DNA from: Crocinitomicaceae bacterium
GTDB taxonomy: Bacteria; Bacteroidota; Bacteroidia; Flavobacteriales_D; Crocinitomicaceae
NCBI GenBank assembly: GCA_021740085.1
Contig: JAIPAL010000004.1
Coordinates: forward strand, 1 to 64,000
Length of the DNA stretch: 64,000 nucleotides
Reading direction: 5' to 3'
Below the pieces are notes generated by a model, which was given only the letters and a program-made list of their open reading frames with translations, made no database searches and had not been told where the DNA came from. Positions within the stretch are counted from its first letter, which is position 1; the number at the start of each line of letters is the position of its first letter. The position numbers and the translations under genes were made by a program. Shown here piece by piece: positions 1 to 11,000 of the stretch.

Positions 1-389
1 AGGCGGAAGTAAAATGGGGACCTATCGATATTGATGTTGAAAGTTCTGAAAACTCATGGGATGGGCAAGCGAATACTTCGGCTATCATGATGTCTATTCG
101 AGATACAAATTTTGCAGCGGGTATTTGTGATGTATATAAAACACAAGAATTTGAAGATTGGTATTTACCATCTATCTTAGAATTGAATGCATTATGGGGC
201 AACCTATATGATATAAATCGTGTTTTAAGTGAAACAAAAGATGCTGCGCTTGTAAATCCTAGTTTATATTGGTCATCTACTGAATCGAACGATAAAAGCG
301 CATGGTTTTTTAGTTTTTTTGATGGTAAGCCAAGTAATTATTATGATAAATCAAGTTTATTGTCAGTTAGAGCCATTCGTGTATTTTAA
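1..389 (+). CDS. DUF1566/Lcl_C-like domain protein, 5'-truncated by window edge
   Basis: Frame 3 is open from base 3 into the listed ORF at 87; C-terminal pattern EDWYLPSILELNALW...YWSSTES...AWFFSF...VRAIRVF is typical of DUF1566. Confidence 0.75.
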   Translation, partial: AEVKWGPIDIDVESSENSWDGQANTSAIMMSIRDTNFAAGICDVYKTQEFEDWYLPSILELNALWGNLYDINRVLSETKDAALVNPSLYWSSTESNDKSAWFFSFFDGKPSNYYDKSSLLSVRAIRVF

Positions 390-410
390 ATTGAACCTAA
401 ATTATCGCAT

Positions 411-1997
411 ATGAAATATTTCTTCCTTTTTTTTGCAACTTGTTTAATTAAACTTTCTTCATTTGGACAACTAACAGGTCTCTATGGTTCTGATACCACT
501 ACATCCGTAGCGGCAAGAGATTATTTCAATGATTTTGCCTTTGATGCAAATGAAAATTGTTATGCTGTTGGTGGAACAGATAGAACCCTAAGCATGGCTG
601 GTGGAACGATTTATTATTATGGATTATGGATGAAAATAGATCCTTCGGGCAATGTGTTGCAGGCAATGAAATTGAACTTTGAGGAGATAAATAAGATAAT
701 ACCAACAAGCGATAATAATTTTATCATTATCGGAAGTGGTACAGGATTATTGTGCAATGGGGTTTGTAAAAAGGACATGTACATTGCTAAAATTTCTCCA
801 AGTGGAACCATAATTTGGGGGCGCTCCTTTGGAAATGCTATAAATGATGGAAACGATATTGCGTTTGATATTCAACCTGATAATTTAGGAAATTATATTG
901 TTGCTGGGGAAGTGTATAATACCCAGTATAATCTAAAATCATTCATCTGTAAGTTGAATTTAAATGGAGACACCTTATGGACAAGGAGTTTTGGTTCAAC
1001 AAGCGGTCAACAATTGATTCAAACCTTAAGTGTACGAGCCAATGGCGAAATTTTTGTTGGTGGGACGGCATCGAATGGAAGCGGAATGATACTATCGAAA
1101 TTAACAAGTAATGGGGATCTTTTATGGTCGAAATCGTATGCAAATTATGGTAGAATTTATGGAATGTACGAGCAAGCGGATCAATCCTTAACGCTTGTAG
1201 CGAATAATCCGGTCAACAATTATTATGTCTTGACGCTATTAAATGTAGATGGGGTAGGCGCTCTAAATTGGTCAAAACAATTAACCTTGGATCTTCCAGC
1301 GAGTGAAATATTTGTGCGCTCTACCTATCAAGATGCTCAAAAAAATCTTTATATCACAGGATATCATTACAATAAAACTTCTTATACAGGAGATTGGCCC
1401 TTTCTTTTAAAAACAAACAACCTTGGAACAGTTTTATGGGCTAAATCATACGATGAGCATTTTGGCACTGGGAAGAGTATCAAGGAACATCCAAGTTTGG
1501 GAATTGTTTGGGCCGGAGAACACATTAAGGCATATGGCAATGCGACTCAACCAGACGCTTGGCTTGTTCAAACAGGTACTGATGGATATTCGGATTGTTT
1601 TCAAACGATAGGCACCCTTTCACAAAATGCGGCACTTGTTCCGCTTACAAAATTTTATACGCGAATGGGTAGCTATATCACGGCAACTCCAATGCCGACT
1701 ACAAGTCCTTTAATCGTGTATTCAGTTGATAAATGCATGCAAAACTCCTTGGAGATAAAAGAACATACCACCTTTCAATTTATAAATTTGAATGCATCTT
1801 TGATTTTTAAAATTCAAGATGAAGAGCTATTTATTCGAGTTACAGATGGTCAAGGAAGGGAATTGGCAAATGTTATCTTGAACAATATTGAAAATACAAT
1901 AAGTACTCAAAATTGGCATACAGGTGTTTATTTTTTAAGCATCTCATCTGCTACTAAAAGCACAACACAAGCAATCTATGTGCAAAGTTTTGATTAA
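411..1997 (+). CDS. Secreted beta-propeller-like (delta-60/SBBP-type repeat) protein with probable T9SS C-terminal domain
   Basis: Signal peptide MKYFFLFFATCLIKLSSFGQ; repeated G(D/T)xLWxxSxG motifs; C-term FIRVTDGQGRELANV...TGVYFLSI resembles type A sorting domain. Confidence 0.7.
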   Translation: MKYFFLFFATCLIKLSSFGQLTGLYGSDTTTSVAARDYFNDFAFDANENCYAVGGTDRTLSMAGGTIYYYGLWMKIDPSGNVLQAMKLNFEEINKIIPTSDNNFIIIGSGTGLLCNGVCKKDMYIAKISPSGTIIWGRSFGNAINDGNDIAFDIQPDNLGNYIVAGEVYNTQYNLKSFICKLNLNGDTLWTRSFGSTSGQQLIQTLSVRANGEIFVGGTASNGSGMILSKLTSNGDLLWSKSYANYGRIYGMYEQADQSLTLVANNPVNNYYVLTLLNVDGVGALNWSKQLTLDLPASEIFVRSTYQDAQKNLYITGYHYNKTSYTGDWPFLLKTNNLGTVLWAKSYDEHFGTGKSIKEHPSLGIVWAGEHIKAYGNATQPDAWLVQTGTDGYSDCFQTIGTLSQNAALVPLTKFYTRMGSYITATPMPTTSPLIVYSVDKCMQNSLEIKEHTTFQFINLNASLIFKIQDEELFIRVTDGQGRELANVILNNIENTISTQNWHTGVYFLSISSATKSTTQAIYVQSFD

Positions 1998-2071
1998 TTA
2001 GTGTTTTAAGCGTATGTCCTCTCTTCACTCCTGCACTTGCTCAGCTGCGGAACAGTGAATAAAATTCCCTT

Positions 2072-2638
2072 TTAATATGTACTGAAAAGCATCATGACTC
2101 CTTCCAAAAGATCAAATGAGGCTTTTAGGATAAATAGGTAATAAATCGGAAGCATTGCTTTTCTAAGGTAGAGATAGATTACCAAAACGCTGAATGGTAG
2201 GTATGTTAGAAAAGTAATCATTGGCATTTGACTAGCAATCAGAAGAGCCAAGAGCAAACAAAAGCTTAACCATTCCGGCATTTTTTTCGGACGAATCAGC
2301 GCACCAAAAAACACGATTAATAGGAGAAGTTGTATTAACTTAAATACATCTGGCCAAATGGAGGCAATGAAAATTTCTAAGTCTTGTCCATTAATGAATA
2401 TTTCTAACATGAATGGTTTCGAGGCAATAGCAAAAAGTATAGCGCTAAGAAACAGCCCTAAAACAACCCGTGTTTTTCGATCTTCCGCCCAAAAAAGAAA
2501 GCGAATACCTACGATGAAAACAATCGAATCAAATAAGGGAAATGGGAGAACAAGGAATCCCTTTTCTAGGAGGATGATAAAGCCATACAAAAGTATCGTA
2601 AGTAAACTTAGAAATACAATTTTGGCTTCACGTCCCAT
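2072..2638 (-). CDS. Hypothetical multi-pass membrane protein
   Basis: 188-aa ORF with several hydrophobic segments, abutting map. Confidence 0.6.
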   Translation of the reverse strand: MGREAKIVFLSLLTILLYGFIILLEKGFLVLPFPLFDSIVFIVGIRFLFWAEDRKTRVVLGLFLSAILFAIASKPFMLEIFINGQDLEIFIASIWPDVFKLIQLLLLIVFFGALIRPKKMPEWLSFCLLLALLIASQMPMITFLTYLPFSVLVIYLYLRKAMLPIYYLFILKASFDLLEGVMMLFSTY

Positions 2639-3433
2639 TTATTTACCTAATTGCTCGTAGATAAAATCAAAGGTGGAAAGTATAACCGGTTGGCCATCTA
2701 CCACAGCAATATTATGTTCAAAATGTGCACTTGGCAAACCATCTGCTGTAACAATGGTCCATTGATCCTCTAAGGTGACTACTTTTTCTGTACCCATATT
2801 AATCATTGGCTCTATGGCAATGGTTAATCCATCTAGAATACGCTTTCCTCTGCCTCTTCTTCCATAATTAGGAACTTGTGGTTCTTCATGCAAGGCCTTT
2901 CCTAGCCCGTGTCCAACTAAATCGCGCACCACACCATAACCATTTGCTTCCGCATGTTGTTGAATGGCATAACCAATATCTTCCAATCTATTTGCTGTTG
3001 TACATTGCTCAATTCCTAAATACAAGCATTCTTTGGTTACTTCTAGTAGTTTTTTTACGCTTGGCTTTACTTCCCCAATTTCAAAGGTAAAAGCGTGATC
3101 GCCATAATATCCTTTGTAAAGAGATCCACAATCAACAGAAACAATGTCGCCATCTTGAAAGGGTCGGTCAGTTGGTAAGCCATGAACTACTTGTTCATTT
3201 ACTGAAATCAGTAAAGTACTTGGACAACCGTATAAGCCTAAAAAACCTGGAAGAGCATCTTGTGAACGTATGTACGCCTCCGCCATTTTATCTAAACTTA
3301 TTGGCGTGGTTCCCGGATGCATGTGTTTTGTAATGAGCCCTAAAGTTCTGCTCACAATTTGAGCTGCTTCACGCATGATGTTTATCTCATCAGGGGTTTT
3401 ATATTTGATCGAATTATTAGCTAAAAATGACAT
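2639..3433 (-). CDS. map: Type I methionine aminopeptidase
   Basis: YKTPDEINIMREAAQIVSRTL, VSVDCGSLYKGYYGDHAFTFEIG, VGHGLGKALHEEPQVPNYG, MINMGTEKV motifs. Confidence 0.95.
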   Translation of the reverse strand: MSFLANNSIKYKTPDEINIMREAAQIVSRTLGLITKHMHPGTTPISLDKMAEAYIRSQDALPGFLGLYGCPSTLLISVNEQVVHGLPTDRPFQDGDIVSVDCGSLYKGYYGDHAFTFEIGEVKPSVKKLLEVTKECLYLGIEQCTTANRLEDIGYAIQQHAEANGYGVVRDLVGHGLGKALHEEPQVPNYGRRGRGKRILDGLTIAIEPMINMGTEKVVTLEDQWTIVTADGLPSAHFEHNIAVVDGQPVILSTFDFIYEQLGK

Positions 3434-3452
3434 AGGTGCAAAGGTAATGAAA

Positions 3453-4502
3453 CTAATTGTATCCTAGATTATGTAGCCAATCCATCGTATTCATGTTGTC
3501 TGCATAATCATCAATTTGAGGTTGTTGGGAACTCCCGAAAGCTTGATAATCATTTCCTACGATGCATTGGATTTCTTCTTGATGAATTTCCAGGTAGCTT
3601 GTTATTTCTGCTGGATCTTCGTAATAATGATAATAAATCATGCCGATTGGTGCATGTAGCGCTTCACTTTCTTTCATTAGTACAAAGTTGTTATCAAGGA
3701 AATTCTCTAAATTCATTAGGTGAATTGTTTTGTGGTAGTCGTAATTGTTCCCGTATTTTTTGTTATTGATCACATCTGAATAGGAAATGATTTGTTCAAA
3801 GAAGGTATTTAATAAAAATCCTTTTGGGAGTAGTAAATGACTTACATTTCTGCATCCTCGTCCGAAATATAAAAAAATATCTTCACCGAGTGCGCATAGC
3901 TCTTCATTCGTTTCTTTTCCAGTAAGGATGGCCACGGAACTTCTATTTCCCCTGAAAATGTGTGGCACTTTTGAAAAGTAAGATTGAAAATGTAGGAGGG
4001 ATGCACTTCCTCCGGTAGCAATAACGGCGTCAAAAGAAGCTAATTTACCATCGGCTAGTTGGATCTTATTTTCAAATCGGGGATCAATATCAAGCAATGC
4101 TTGGTAGATAAAACGGAAAAGTCTATTGTCGTCAGAGCTCAGTTTTACTTGAATTTTATAACCCGCGAATAGCACACAGATAAAATCATGAAATCCAACC
4201 AATGGTATATTTCCGGCCATTATTACAGCAATAGTTTTATTCGTTTCAGCAATAGGGTAGTTGCTTAGCCAGTTTTCCAGTGTTTTTTCGTTGAGCCAAT
4301 TCGCCAGGTTGCAAAGAGAAAGGCGAACTAATTCTTCAGTAAACCAACCATTGTGAAAAATTTCTCTCTCAATGGCTAAATTAAACTGCTCATAACTTAA
4401 ATTATCACAGGGAAGACCAAGCGAATGGGGCTTGTTTTCGCCAAGCGAGTTCATTAATTCACCAAGGCGACTAAAACTGTTAATCAATTCATGTTTATTC
4501 AT
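3453..4502 (-). CDS. Acyl-CoA reductase (LuxC family)
   Basis: 349 aa; AVIMAGNIPLVGFHDFICVLFAGYKIQVKLSSDD and FGRGCRNVSHLLLPKGF are typical of LuxC-type acyl-CoA reductases in Bacteroidota. Confidence 0.8.
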   Translation of the reverse strand: MNKHELINSFSRLGELMNSLGENKPHSLGLPCDNLSYEQFNLAIEREIFHNGWFTEELVRLSLCNLANWLNEKTLENWLSNYPIAETNKTIAVIMAGNIPLVGFHDFICVLFAGYKIQVKLSSDDNRLFRFIYQALLDIDPRFENKIQLADGKLASFDAVIATGGSASLLHFQSYFSKVPHIFRGNRSSVAILTGKETNEELCALGEDIFLYFGRGCRNVSHLLLPKGFLLNTFFEQIISYSDVINNKKYGNNYDYHKTIHLMNLENFLDNNFVLMKESEALHAPIGMIYYHYYEDPAEITSYLEIHQEEIQCIVGNDYQAFGSSQQPQIDDYADNMNTMDWLHNLGYN

Positions 4503-4561
4503 TTGGTAAAGTTAATCTCTTTTTTTCATGAACTTCAAACGGCATTTTCGTATAAGCTCCT

Positions 4562-4569
4562 TATATTTG
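4562..4569 (+). promoter_or_regulatory. Bacteroidota -7 promoter motif TATATTTG (TAnnTTTG)
   Basis: Exact TAnnTTTG match 24 bp upstream of the ferredoxin ATG at 4586. Confidence 0.5.
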
Positions 4570-4585
4570 TAAAAAAAAGTCAAAA

Positions 4586-4933
4586 ATGGCAATTACGATT
4601 ACTGATGAGTGTATAAATTGTGGGGCTTGTGAACCAGAATGCCCAAACAATGCAATTTATGAAGGAGGAGCCGAATGGAAATATGCTGACGGCACTTCTC
4701 TTAAAGGACTACTCACTACTTTAGATGGAAATTCTGTAGATGCTGATACGTTATTTGCGCCAGTGAATATGGATGTATATTACATCACTCATGATAAATG
4801 TACCGAATGTGTTGGATTTCATGATGAACCTCAGTGCGCTGCTGTTTGTCCTGTTGATTGCTGCGTGGACGACCCTGATTATCGTGAATCAGAGGATGAA
4901 TTGTTGGCCAAAAAGAATTTTATGCACGTTTAA
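4586..4933 (+). CDS. 4Fe-4S dicluster ferredoxin
   Basis: CINCGACEPECPNNAIY and CTECVGFHDEPQCAAVCPVDCC cluster motifs. Confidence 0.92.
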   Translation: MAITITDECINCGACEPECPNNAIYEGGAEWKYADGTSLKGLLTTLDGNSVDADTLFAPVNMDVYYITHDKCTECVGFHDEPQCAAVCPVDCCVDDPDYRESEDELLAKKNFMHV

Positions 4934-4942
4934 AACTTCTAA

Positions 4943-7204
4943 ATGAAATTTTTACTAACTAGTTGTTTAGTTCTTTTTTCATTTTTAGGAAGTTTTCTAT
5001 ATAGCCAAGATCCTGATTCCATCTTATTTGCGAATAGTAATTTTAAACGAGTTACGGTAAACATTCATTTTGTTTCCACGCTAAAAAATCAATTGGTATC
5101 CAATCAAGTTACCAAAGAACTATCGGAAGTGTTTAAAAATTCAAAGATTGATTTCCGCTTCTTAAGGTACAATTGCTCAGACAAAAAGAACCCTGAAATA
5201 TTTACTTCCCCGATTCCAACTTCTTACAGTTATACGCGTCAGATGCGTACTTGTCGAGATATTTTTTTTAAGGATAAGCACGATAAAAATGACAATGATT
5301 ATTATATTTTTCTCGTAGGTGACTTTTCTGACAAAAACACATTAGGATTCGCTATTCCCAACAAACATGTTTCCTTTGTCAAGTATAGTGATTTACCCAA
5401 TTTTAGTAAATCGATCTCGTCCTGTCTGATGCGGACTAGGGGAGTCCCAATTTTGTCGGACTCTTCAGCATTAGCGGTTCAAAATATAAATAAATTGTTA
5501 ACGTGGAAAGAATGCTTAGAATTGAGGCAATCAACTTCATTTTTTCAACTTCTAGATGATTATGAGTTTGTGAATGCTAATAATGGGCTTGTAGCCTATT
5601 ATTTATGGAATGAAGATAGAAACGGGAATATTATATTAGCGAAAGATGGCAATTTTATTAATAGCATCACGAGGCCATTTAAACGTAATTACACGATCGT
5701 TCATCTTAAAATTGTTAATCCATTGTTCTGGCAATTATACAGTAACGCCTATTTTGTGGTAAGTCCATTGCATCTATTAGTACTTGTTTTGGTCCTGGTT
5801 TTATTGCTTTATTTGAGAAAAAAAGTGAATGCTAGGATCCTAAAAAGTAGTTGGTATAAAAGGTGGCTTTTTAGAATTTTCAAATTCATCATGGTTTTTG
5901 TCTCCATGGCGATTATTGGTAGCGCTTTCTATTTTGTGAATAAGTATTATTCGTATCATTTTCTTGAAAATCATCAATTTGACATGTTTAAGAATTATTC
6001 TTTAAAAAAGGTACTTGTTGGCTTAGGTAACCATCCTGACCTAATCAAAAAGAATCAAGGCAGGAATGTCTCTGAAATAGTTATATGCAAAAAAGGAAAT
6101 TGGACTTCTCGAAACTTAAAAGCGGTGTTGTATTTTGATATTCAAGAAAATAGAACAGGGAAAGCTACGATGGTTTTTAAGAAGTCAGCCAATCAACTTA
6201 TCATTGCAGGTAGGAATTATCCAACCTTTAATCATTATTTCGTTTTTACACGAAGGTCTGTTGCTGGTTCAGTTATTTCTCAAACCATCTATGATTTTAA
6301 GGGCAAAGAGATAGTTCCAACACTTTTTTCGAAGAACCCTAGTAAACGGATTTTATTGTTTGTTAATGGGTATCGCCCTGTATCTACCTCGAGTGACCTC
6401 GAAAAAACGTTTAGTGCGATCCAAGCTAAAGGACTAGAAATACCCGAATCTAGTCATCACATTTATGACAATGATCGCTTCGCTTATTGGTCACCATGGA
6501 AAAATTTCAATCTTTTATTTGAAAATAGAATCCAAGCAGACAATGTTTATTATGCAGATGGCCACCATTCGATATCCACTTCAAATTACACTACTCTTCT
6601 AAACTTCTCAAATGCAATGGCTTTTTATCCGAAGCCTTGTAAAAATTTAAACGCTCATCACTGCTTTCAGGCTGCGAATTTTAGTAATAGTATGGTGAAT
6701 AGTTTAAGTATGTTACCAACAATTCCTAATATCGGAGGGTTTAATACGCGCCGGAAAAACGGACGGATGGCCGGTATTAACTTACTGCAGTTATTAAATG
6801 AAATGCCTAACAGATCGAATAATGATACTATTTATATGGTCGCTCATAGTATGGGTTATGCCTATGCTTTGGGGATAATAGAGGTACTAAGTAAAAATAT
6901 TAAATTTGGCGGTTTTTATATTTTCGCACCAGAAAACGCTTCTTCGGGAGGGGTGAACAGTAAGCAATGGGATGAAGTTTGGCAATATGGTTCCAACCTC
7001 ACGAATCCTCCGAAAGAAGCTCCATGTTTGCAAGATGGCATTGCTCCTCAATTTAACGTGAAAGGCCTTCCTTCCAATAACATTATTCATTTCCCAAGTG
7101 AATTAAATAAATTCAGGGGTTTTTCAGCGAGTCATTTTATTGGAAATTATACGTGGATCTTTGATATTCCTTCTGGTCAAAGGGGGGCGGTGAAAAGAAA
7201 CTAG
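4943..7204 (+). CDS. Membrane protein: secreted N-terminal domain, two TM segments, C-terminal alpha/beta-hydrolase (lipase-like) domain
   Basis: Signal peptide; TM stretches PLHLLVLVLVLVLLLYL and IFKFIMVFVSMAIIGSAFYF; C-terminal nucleophile elbow VAHSMGYAYALG. Confidence 0.65.
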   Translation: MKFLLTSCLVLFSFLGSFLYSQDPDSILFANSNFKRVTVNIHFVSTLKNQLVSNQVTKELSEVFKNSKIDFRFLRYNCSDKKNPEIFTSPIPTSYSYTRQMRTCRDIFFKDKHDKNDNDYYIFLVGDFSDKNTLGFAIPNKHVSFVKYSDLPNFSKSISSCLMRTRGVPILSDSSALAVQNINKLLTWKECLELRQSTSFFQLLDDYEFVNANNGLVAYYLWNEDRNGNIILAKDGNFINSITRPFKRNYTIVHLKIVNPLFWQLYSNAYFVVSPLHLLVLVLVLVLLLYLRKKVNARILKSSWYKRWLFRIFKFIMVFVSMAIIGSAFYFVNKYYSYHFLENHQFDMFKNYSLKKVLVGLGNHPDLIKKNQGRNVSEIVICKKGNWTSRNLKAVLYFDIQENRTGKATMVFKKSANQLIIAGRNYPTFNHYFVFTRRSVAGSVISQTIYDFKGKEIVPTLFSKNPSKRILLFVNGYRPVSTSSDLEKTFSAIQAKGLEIPESSHHIYDNDRFAYWSPWKNFNLLFENRIQADNVYYADGHHSISTSNYTTLLNFSNAMAFYPKPCKNLNAHHCFQAANFSNSMVNSLSMLPTIPNIGGFNTRRKNGRMAGINLLQLLNEMPNRSNNDTIYMVAHSMGYAYALGIIEVLSKNIKFGGFYIFAPENASSGGVNSKQWDEVWQYGSNLTNPPKEAPCLQDGIAPQFNVKGLPSNNIIHFPSELNKFRGFSASHFIGNYTWIFDIPSGQRGAVKRN

Positions 7205-7737
7205 TTCATTTTAAAGGGGGTAGCTTTAGATAATTGTATTTCGATATAAGAAGCGCCCACTCCGCGAGGTGAATAGTTAGCATCGTGAATACCAAAACCT
7301 TCTTTTGCATGAATAAGGGATTTTATTTCTTGAATTAATTTTCCTTCTCCAACACCATGAATAACAATGAATCGAGGGGTCTTTTTTAGGATCATTTGGT
7401 TGGTAAAGCGTTTGAATGTGTCAATTTGCAACAGAAATTTATCGTGCGCATTTAACGAGGAATCTGTTTGAATAAGATGTTCGATGTGTAAATCAATTTG
7501 AGGCAATTGGCTTTTTTTTTCTTTGGTGTTGCTTTGCTGACTATCGAACTCTTTTTTAGGAATATTCCCAAGAAAAGGAATGTCCTGCCTTTTGACTAAT
7601 TCACTTCTTAGCACTTTTCGTTCGAACGAAAATTCATCGAGAACAATGGCTACATTCGTTTGAATTTCAACAATAATGAAGACACCGCTTTCTTTTAAAA
7701 GGGATACTTTTTCGCCAATTTCGAATAACATAGGCAA
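7201..7737 (-). CDS. Smr-domain protein (DUF2027/Smr type)
   Basis: IDLHIEHL...FIVIHGVGEGKLIQEIKSLI Smr signature. Confidence 0.8.
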   Translation of the reverse strand: MPMLFEIGEKVSLLKESGVFIIVEIQTNVAIVLDEFSFERKVLRSELVKRQDIPFLGNIPKKEFDSQQSNTKEKKSQLPQIDLHIEHLIQTDSSLNAHDKFLLQIDTFKRFTNQMILKKTPRFIVIHGVGEGKLIQEIKSLIHAKEGFGIHDANYSPRGVGASYIEIQLSKATPFKMN

Positions 7738-7772
7738 ATTTAACGAATCAATTTATTCGGTGGGATTTTTTC

Positions 7773-8072
7773 TTATTCTTCTTCCTTCATTTCCACTTTA
7801 AACATGCGTGGGTCATATCCGAGGTTGTCAACCAATTCAAGTATGCGTGCTTCACTTAAGACATTGTTCTGCTCACAATAGAATAGTAGGGTAAGCTCTT
7901 TGGTTTTCACCACGGACTTCCCCCCATTTTTTTCAATCGAACTAATTAGTTTCGGTGATAAGAAAGGACACATTAAAGCGTTTGCTTCCGCTGTAATAAT
8001 ATAGTTGGTGTGCTTTTGTGAGTGCCCAATAAATGAGAGGGAAACAAGTAGCGCAAAAATGATTGTTTTCAT
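7773..8072 (-). CDS. Hypothetical secreted protein
   Basis: Signal peptide MKTIIFALLVSLSFIGHSQ; 99 aa, no recognised family. Confidence 0.5.
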   Translation of the reverse strand: MKTIIFALLVSLSFIGHSQKHTNYIITAEANALMCPFLSPKLISSIEKNGGKSVVKTKELTLLFYCEQNNVLSEARILELVDNLGYDPRMFKVEMKEEE

Positions 8073-8080
8073 AGTATGTA

Positions 8081-11000
8081 TTATTTTATGATGGTAATGT
8101 GACCAACTCTTTCCTGTGAGTCTGCACGAATAATATAAAAATATACCCCTTCGGATAAGGTTTCCCCGTTTAAATCCTCTCCTTTAAACACTTGTCCAAA
8201 TTGATTTGTTTGAAAAACTTTATTACCCCATCTGTTCAAAATAACTATTTCATATTCCAAACAAATATCAATAACGCCATCTAGTAAAAATTCATCATTT
8301 ACGTTATCTCCATTTGCCGTAATTACATTTGGGATTTCTTGATCGTCAAGTAATTCGTTGTTAAAGATCTCAATGGGTAGGAAGAAGGAATACGTACAAT
8401 TATTTACATCAATAAAATTAAAACTCGTGTTAAATACACCTGAATTTGAATAATTGTATGTCGTGTTTAGATTGGTAGATGTTAGCGAATTTCCATCCCC
8501 ATAATCCCAATTAATATAATTCAATGGCGTATTTGTCGGAATTACACTACCCGTAAAATCTGCACGCCTATCACATCCTAATACCACCGTACTTGTTACG
8601 GAAGGAATTATGGGAATATTTACAACTTGAGTTACGGAATCGTTGCATCCACCTTCTGAAGAGCTTGTCGTTAATGTAACACTGTAATTACCGTTTGAGG
8701 AATAAAGGTGTTGGGGGTTAGTTAAATTGCTATTTACTGAATTGTCACCAAAATCCCAATTACTACTTAGGATGGCTGCGGGATTAAGGTTACTGCTACC
8801 TTGGGTTATATTAGCAAATGTAATGGTGTGAGAATAGCAATCGATTGTGTACGTAAATGTCGGAATTGGGACATTATAGACTGTAGCGACGAGAGTATCT
8901 AAATTAAAACATCCGAATCCATCGGTTCCTGTTACCACATAATTAGTTATTCCGCTGGGCGGAATAAACGGGTTATTATTTGTTTGACCATTGTTCCAAG
9001 TATAATTTTGAGCCCCACTTCCCGACAAGACGAGTTGATCTCCTGTGCAAATTATTGTATCGCTTCCGGCGGTCACGTTTGGCAGTAAGTTCATGGTTAC
9101 CGTCATTGAATCACTATTAAAGCAATTAAAGACATTGTTTCCAATAACGGTATAAGTTACACTATTTGAATTTTGATTGAATGGCGTATTGTTGACTACT
9201 CCATTGTTCCAAGTATAAGAAACCCCACCTGTACCGTTTAGGGTAATCGGGTCAAATTGACAAATTGAAATATCTGGACCGGCACCAATATTAGGCAATG
9301 GGTTAATTACTACCATCACTGTATCACTATTGTCACAACCTATACCATTTAAAGTTTCTGTCCCGGTTAGAATATATGACACATTCAAAGGAGTGGAATT
9401 GCTTAAATTAGTAAGGTTCAAGGTCGGATTTGAAACGTTAATCGCACTCAGTCCATTGGCATTATTCCATGCATAACTTACCGCATTATTCGTGGGTACC
9501 CCAATCATACTATCTAGCGAAAAGCACACACTTATATTGGGCCCGGCATCAATCAAAGGCAATGCATTGATAATGATGGTGTCTAACACAATACATAATT
9601 GGGGGATTGTATAAGTAATTATTTGCGAACCTGCTCCAATCGCAGGATTAAAACTTCCAAAAATGGGGCTGGTAATTCCATTTCCAGACCAAGATCCACC
9701 TGGAATATTAGAACTTAATTGAATCGTGCTTTGGTCGATGCACATTGCAGGTGGAGCATTAATTACAGGTTCATAAACGTGTATTGTTAACATGAGTGTA
9801 TCGGAAAGAACGCCACAGGTGGAATAGAGATAGATATTATAATCGCCTGGCGAATTAAAAACATAACCCGGATTTGAACTGCCACTAAAATTTTGATTTT
9901 CTATTTCCCATTCTTGAAAACACGTTAATCCAACTGTAGTTGTATTAGTAAAAAAAACAGAATCGCCAGTACAAACCATCGTATCGCTTGGTGTAAAAAT
10001 AGGGGTTGTACTACATGATTGACATAAATAGCTATCACTCGGGGTGAAATTAATAACGCCATAGGCCGGGACAGAGGCTGTAATATTTCCATTTGCAACG
10101 CTGCCTGTATTGGTTGCTGTTAAGGCAATATTGACGATACTTAGCGGAGGGCTAGACATTTGGCAAGCAACAATACCCACGCTGTCCGTTTTTATAAATA
10201 GGGGATCCATACTTGAATCCAAGTTTCCGAAAAATGGTGATGTCGTAAAAGCCGACATGGTGAAGCCATTGTCTAAATTAAAGCGTACACCAACTCCTTT
10301 ATCACGATCATTTCCACCATACGTTCTGGCCCATTGAAGATTCCCAGCATCCGACAATGATAATAAAAGAATGTCTTTTTCAGCCATTGCTTCCGTAACT
10401 CCTGGTTGAGAGTTGGCGGCAACTGGGTACGAGTCGGAGTGTCCTAAAATAGCGTATCCATTAGGATATTTTACAATATCCCTCGATTGATCTCGGTTCG
10501 CACCACCTAACGCTTTCGCCCAAATAACATTGCCATTATTGATATTTAATTTTGCTGCCAAAATATTCTCACCTCCTAATCCACCAAGTAGAGTGGGTGA
10601 GGTAACTACCATTTCACCGGCAACTTCATTTATTGCCGCTTTACACGACCATGTGGTATGGTCTGCATCAGGATAGCCTGTTCCTCCATAACTTTTGATC
10701 CAGATGGAATTCCCTGAACCGTCAAAACGACCAACAACGATATCAGTTCCTATATTTGCTTTAATGCTGGTAACGATTATATCCCCATTGCTCAAGTTTT
10801 TTAGGTACAGCCCCATATCGCCCATGTTTGATAATGCTTTACTCCAAAGTAAATTTCCTAAATTATCAACCTTCATAAGGTATAATACATTGGTATTCCG
10901 ACCAATACAGGTAAAACCACCAGTGGGGGATTCTTCCGCATACATCATCCATTCACAGGTATATTTTTTTAACCATTGCACATTTCCATTGGCATCAATT

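Noticed and set aside
2024-2059. TTCACT...AGTGAA inverted arms between convergent genes as a possible bidirectional terminator
   Set aside because: Only a 6-bp outer stem with a poorly paired interior and no clear T-run; too weak to call.
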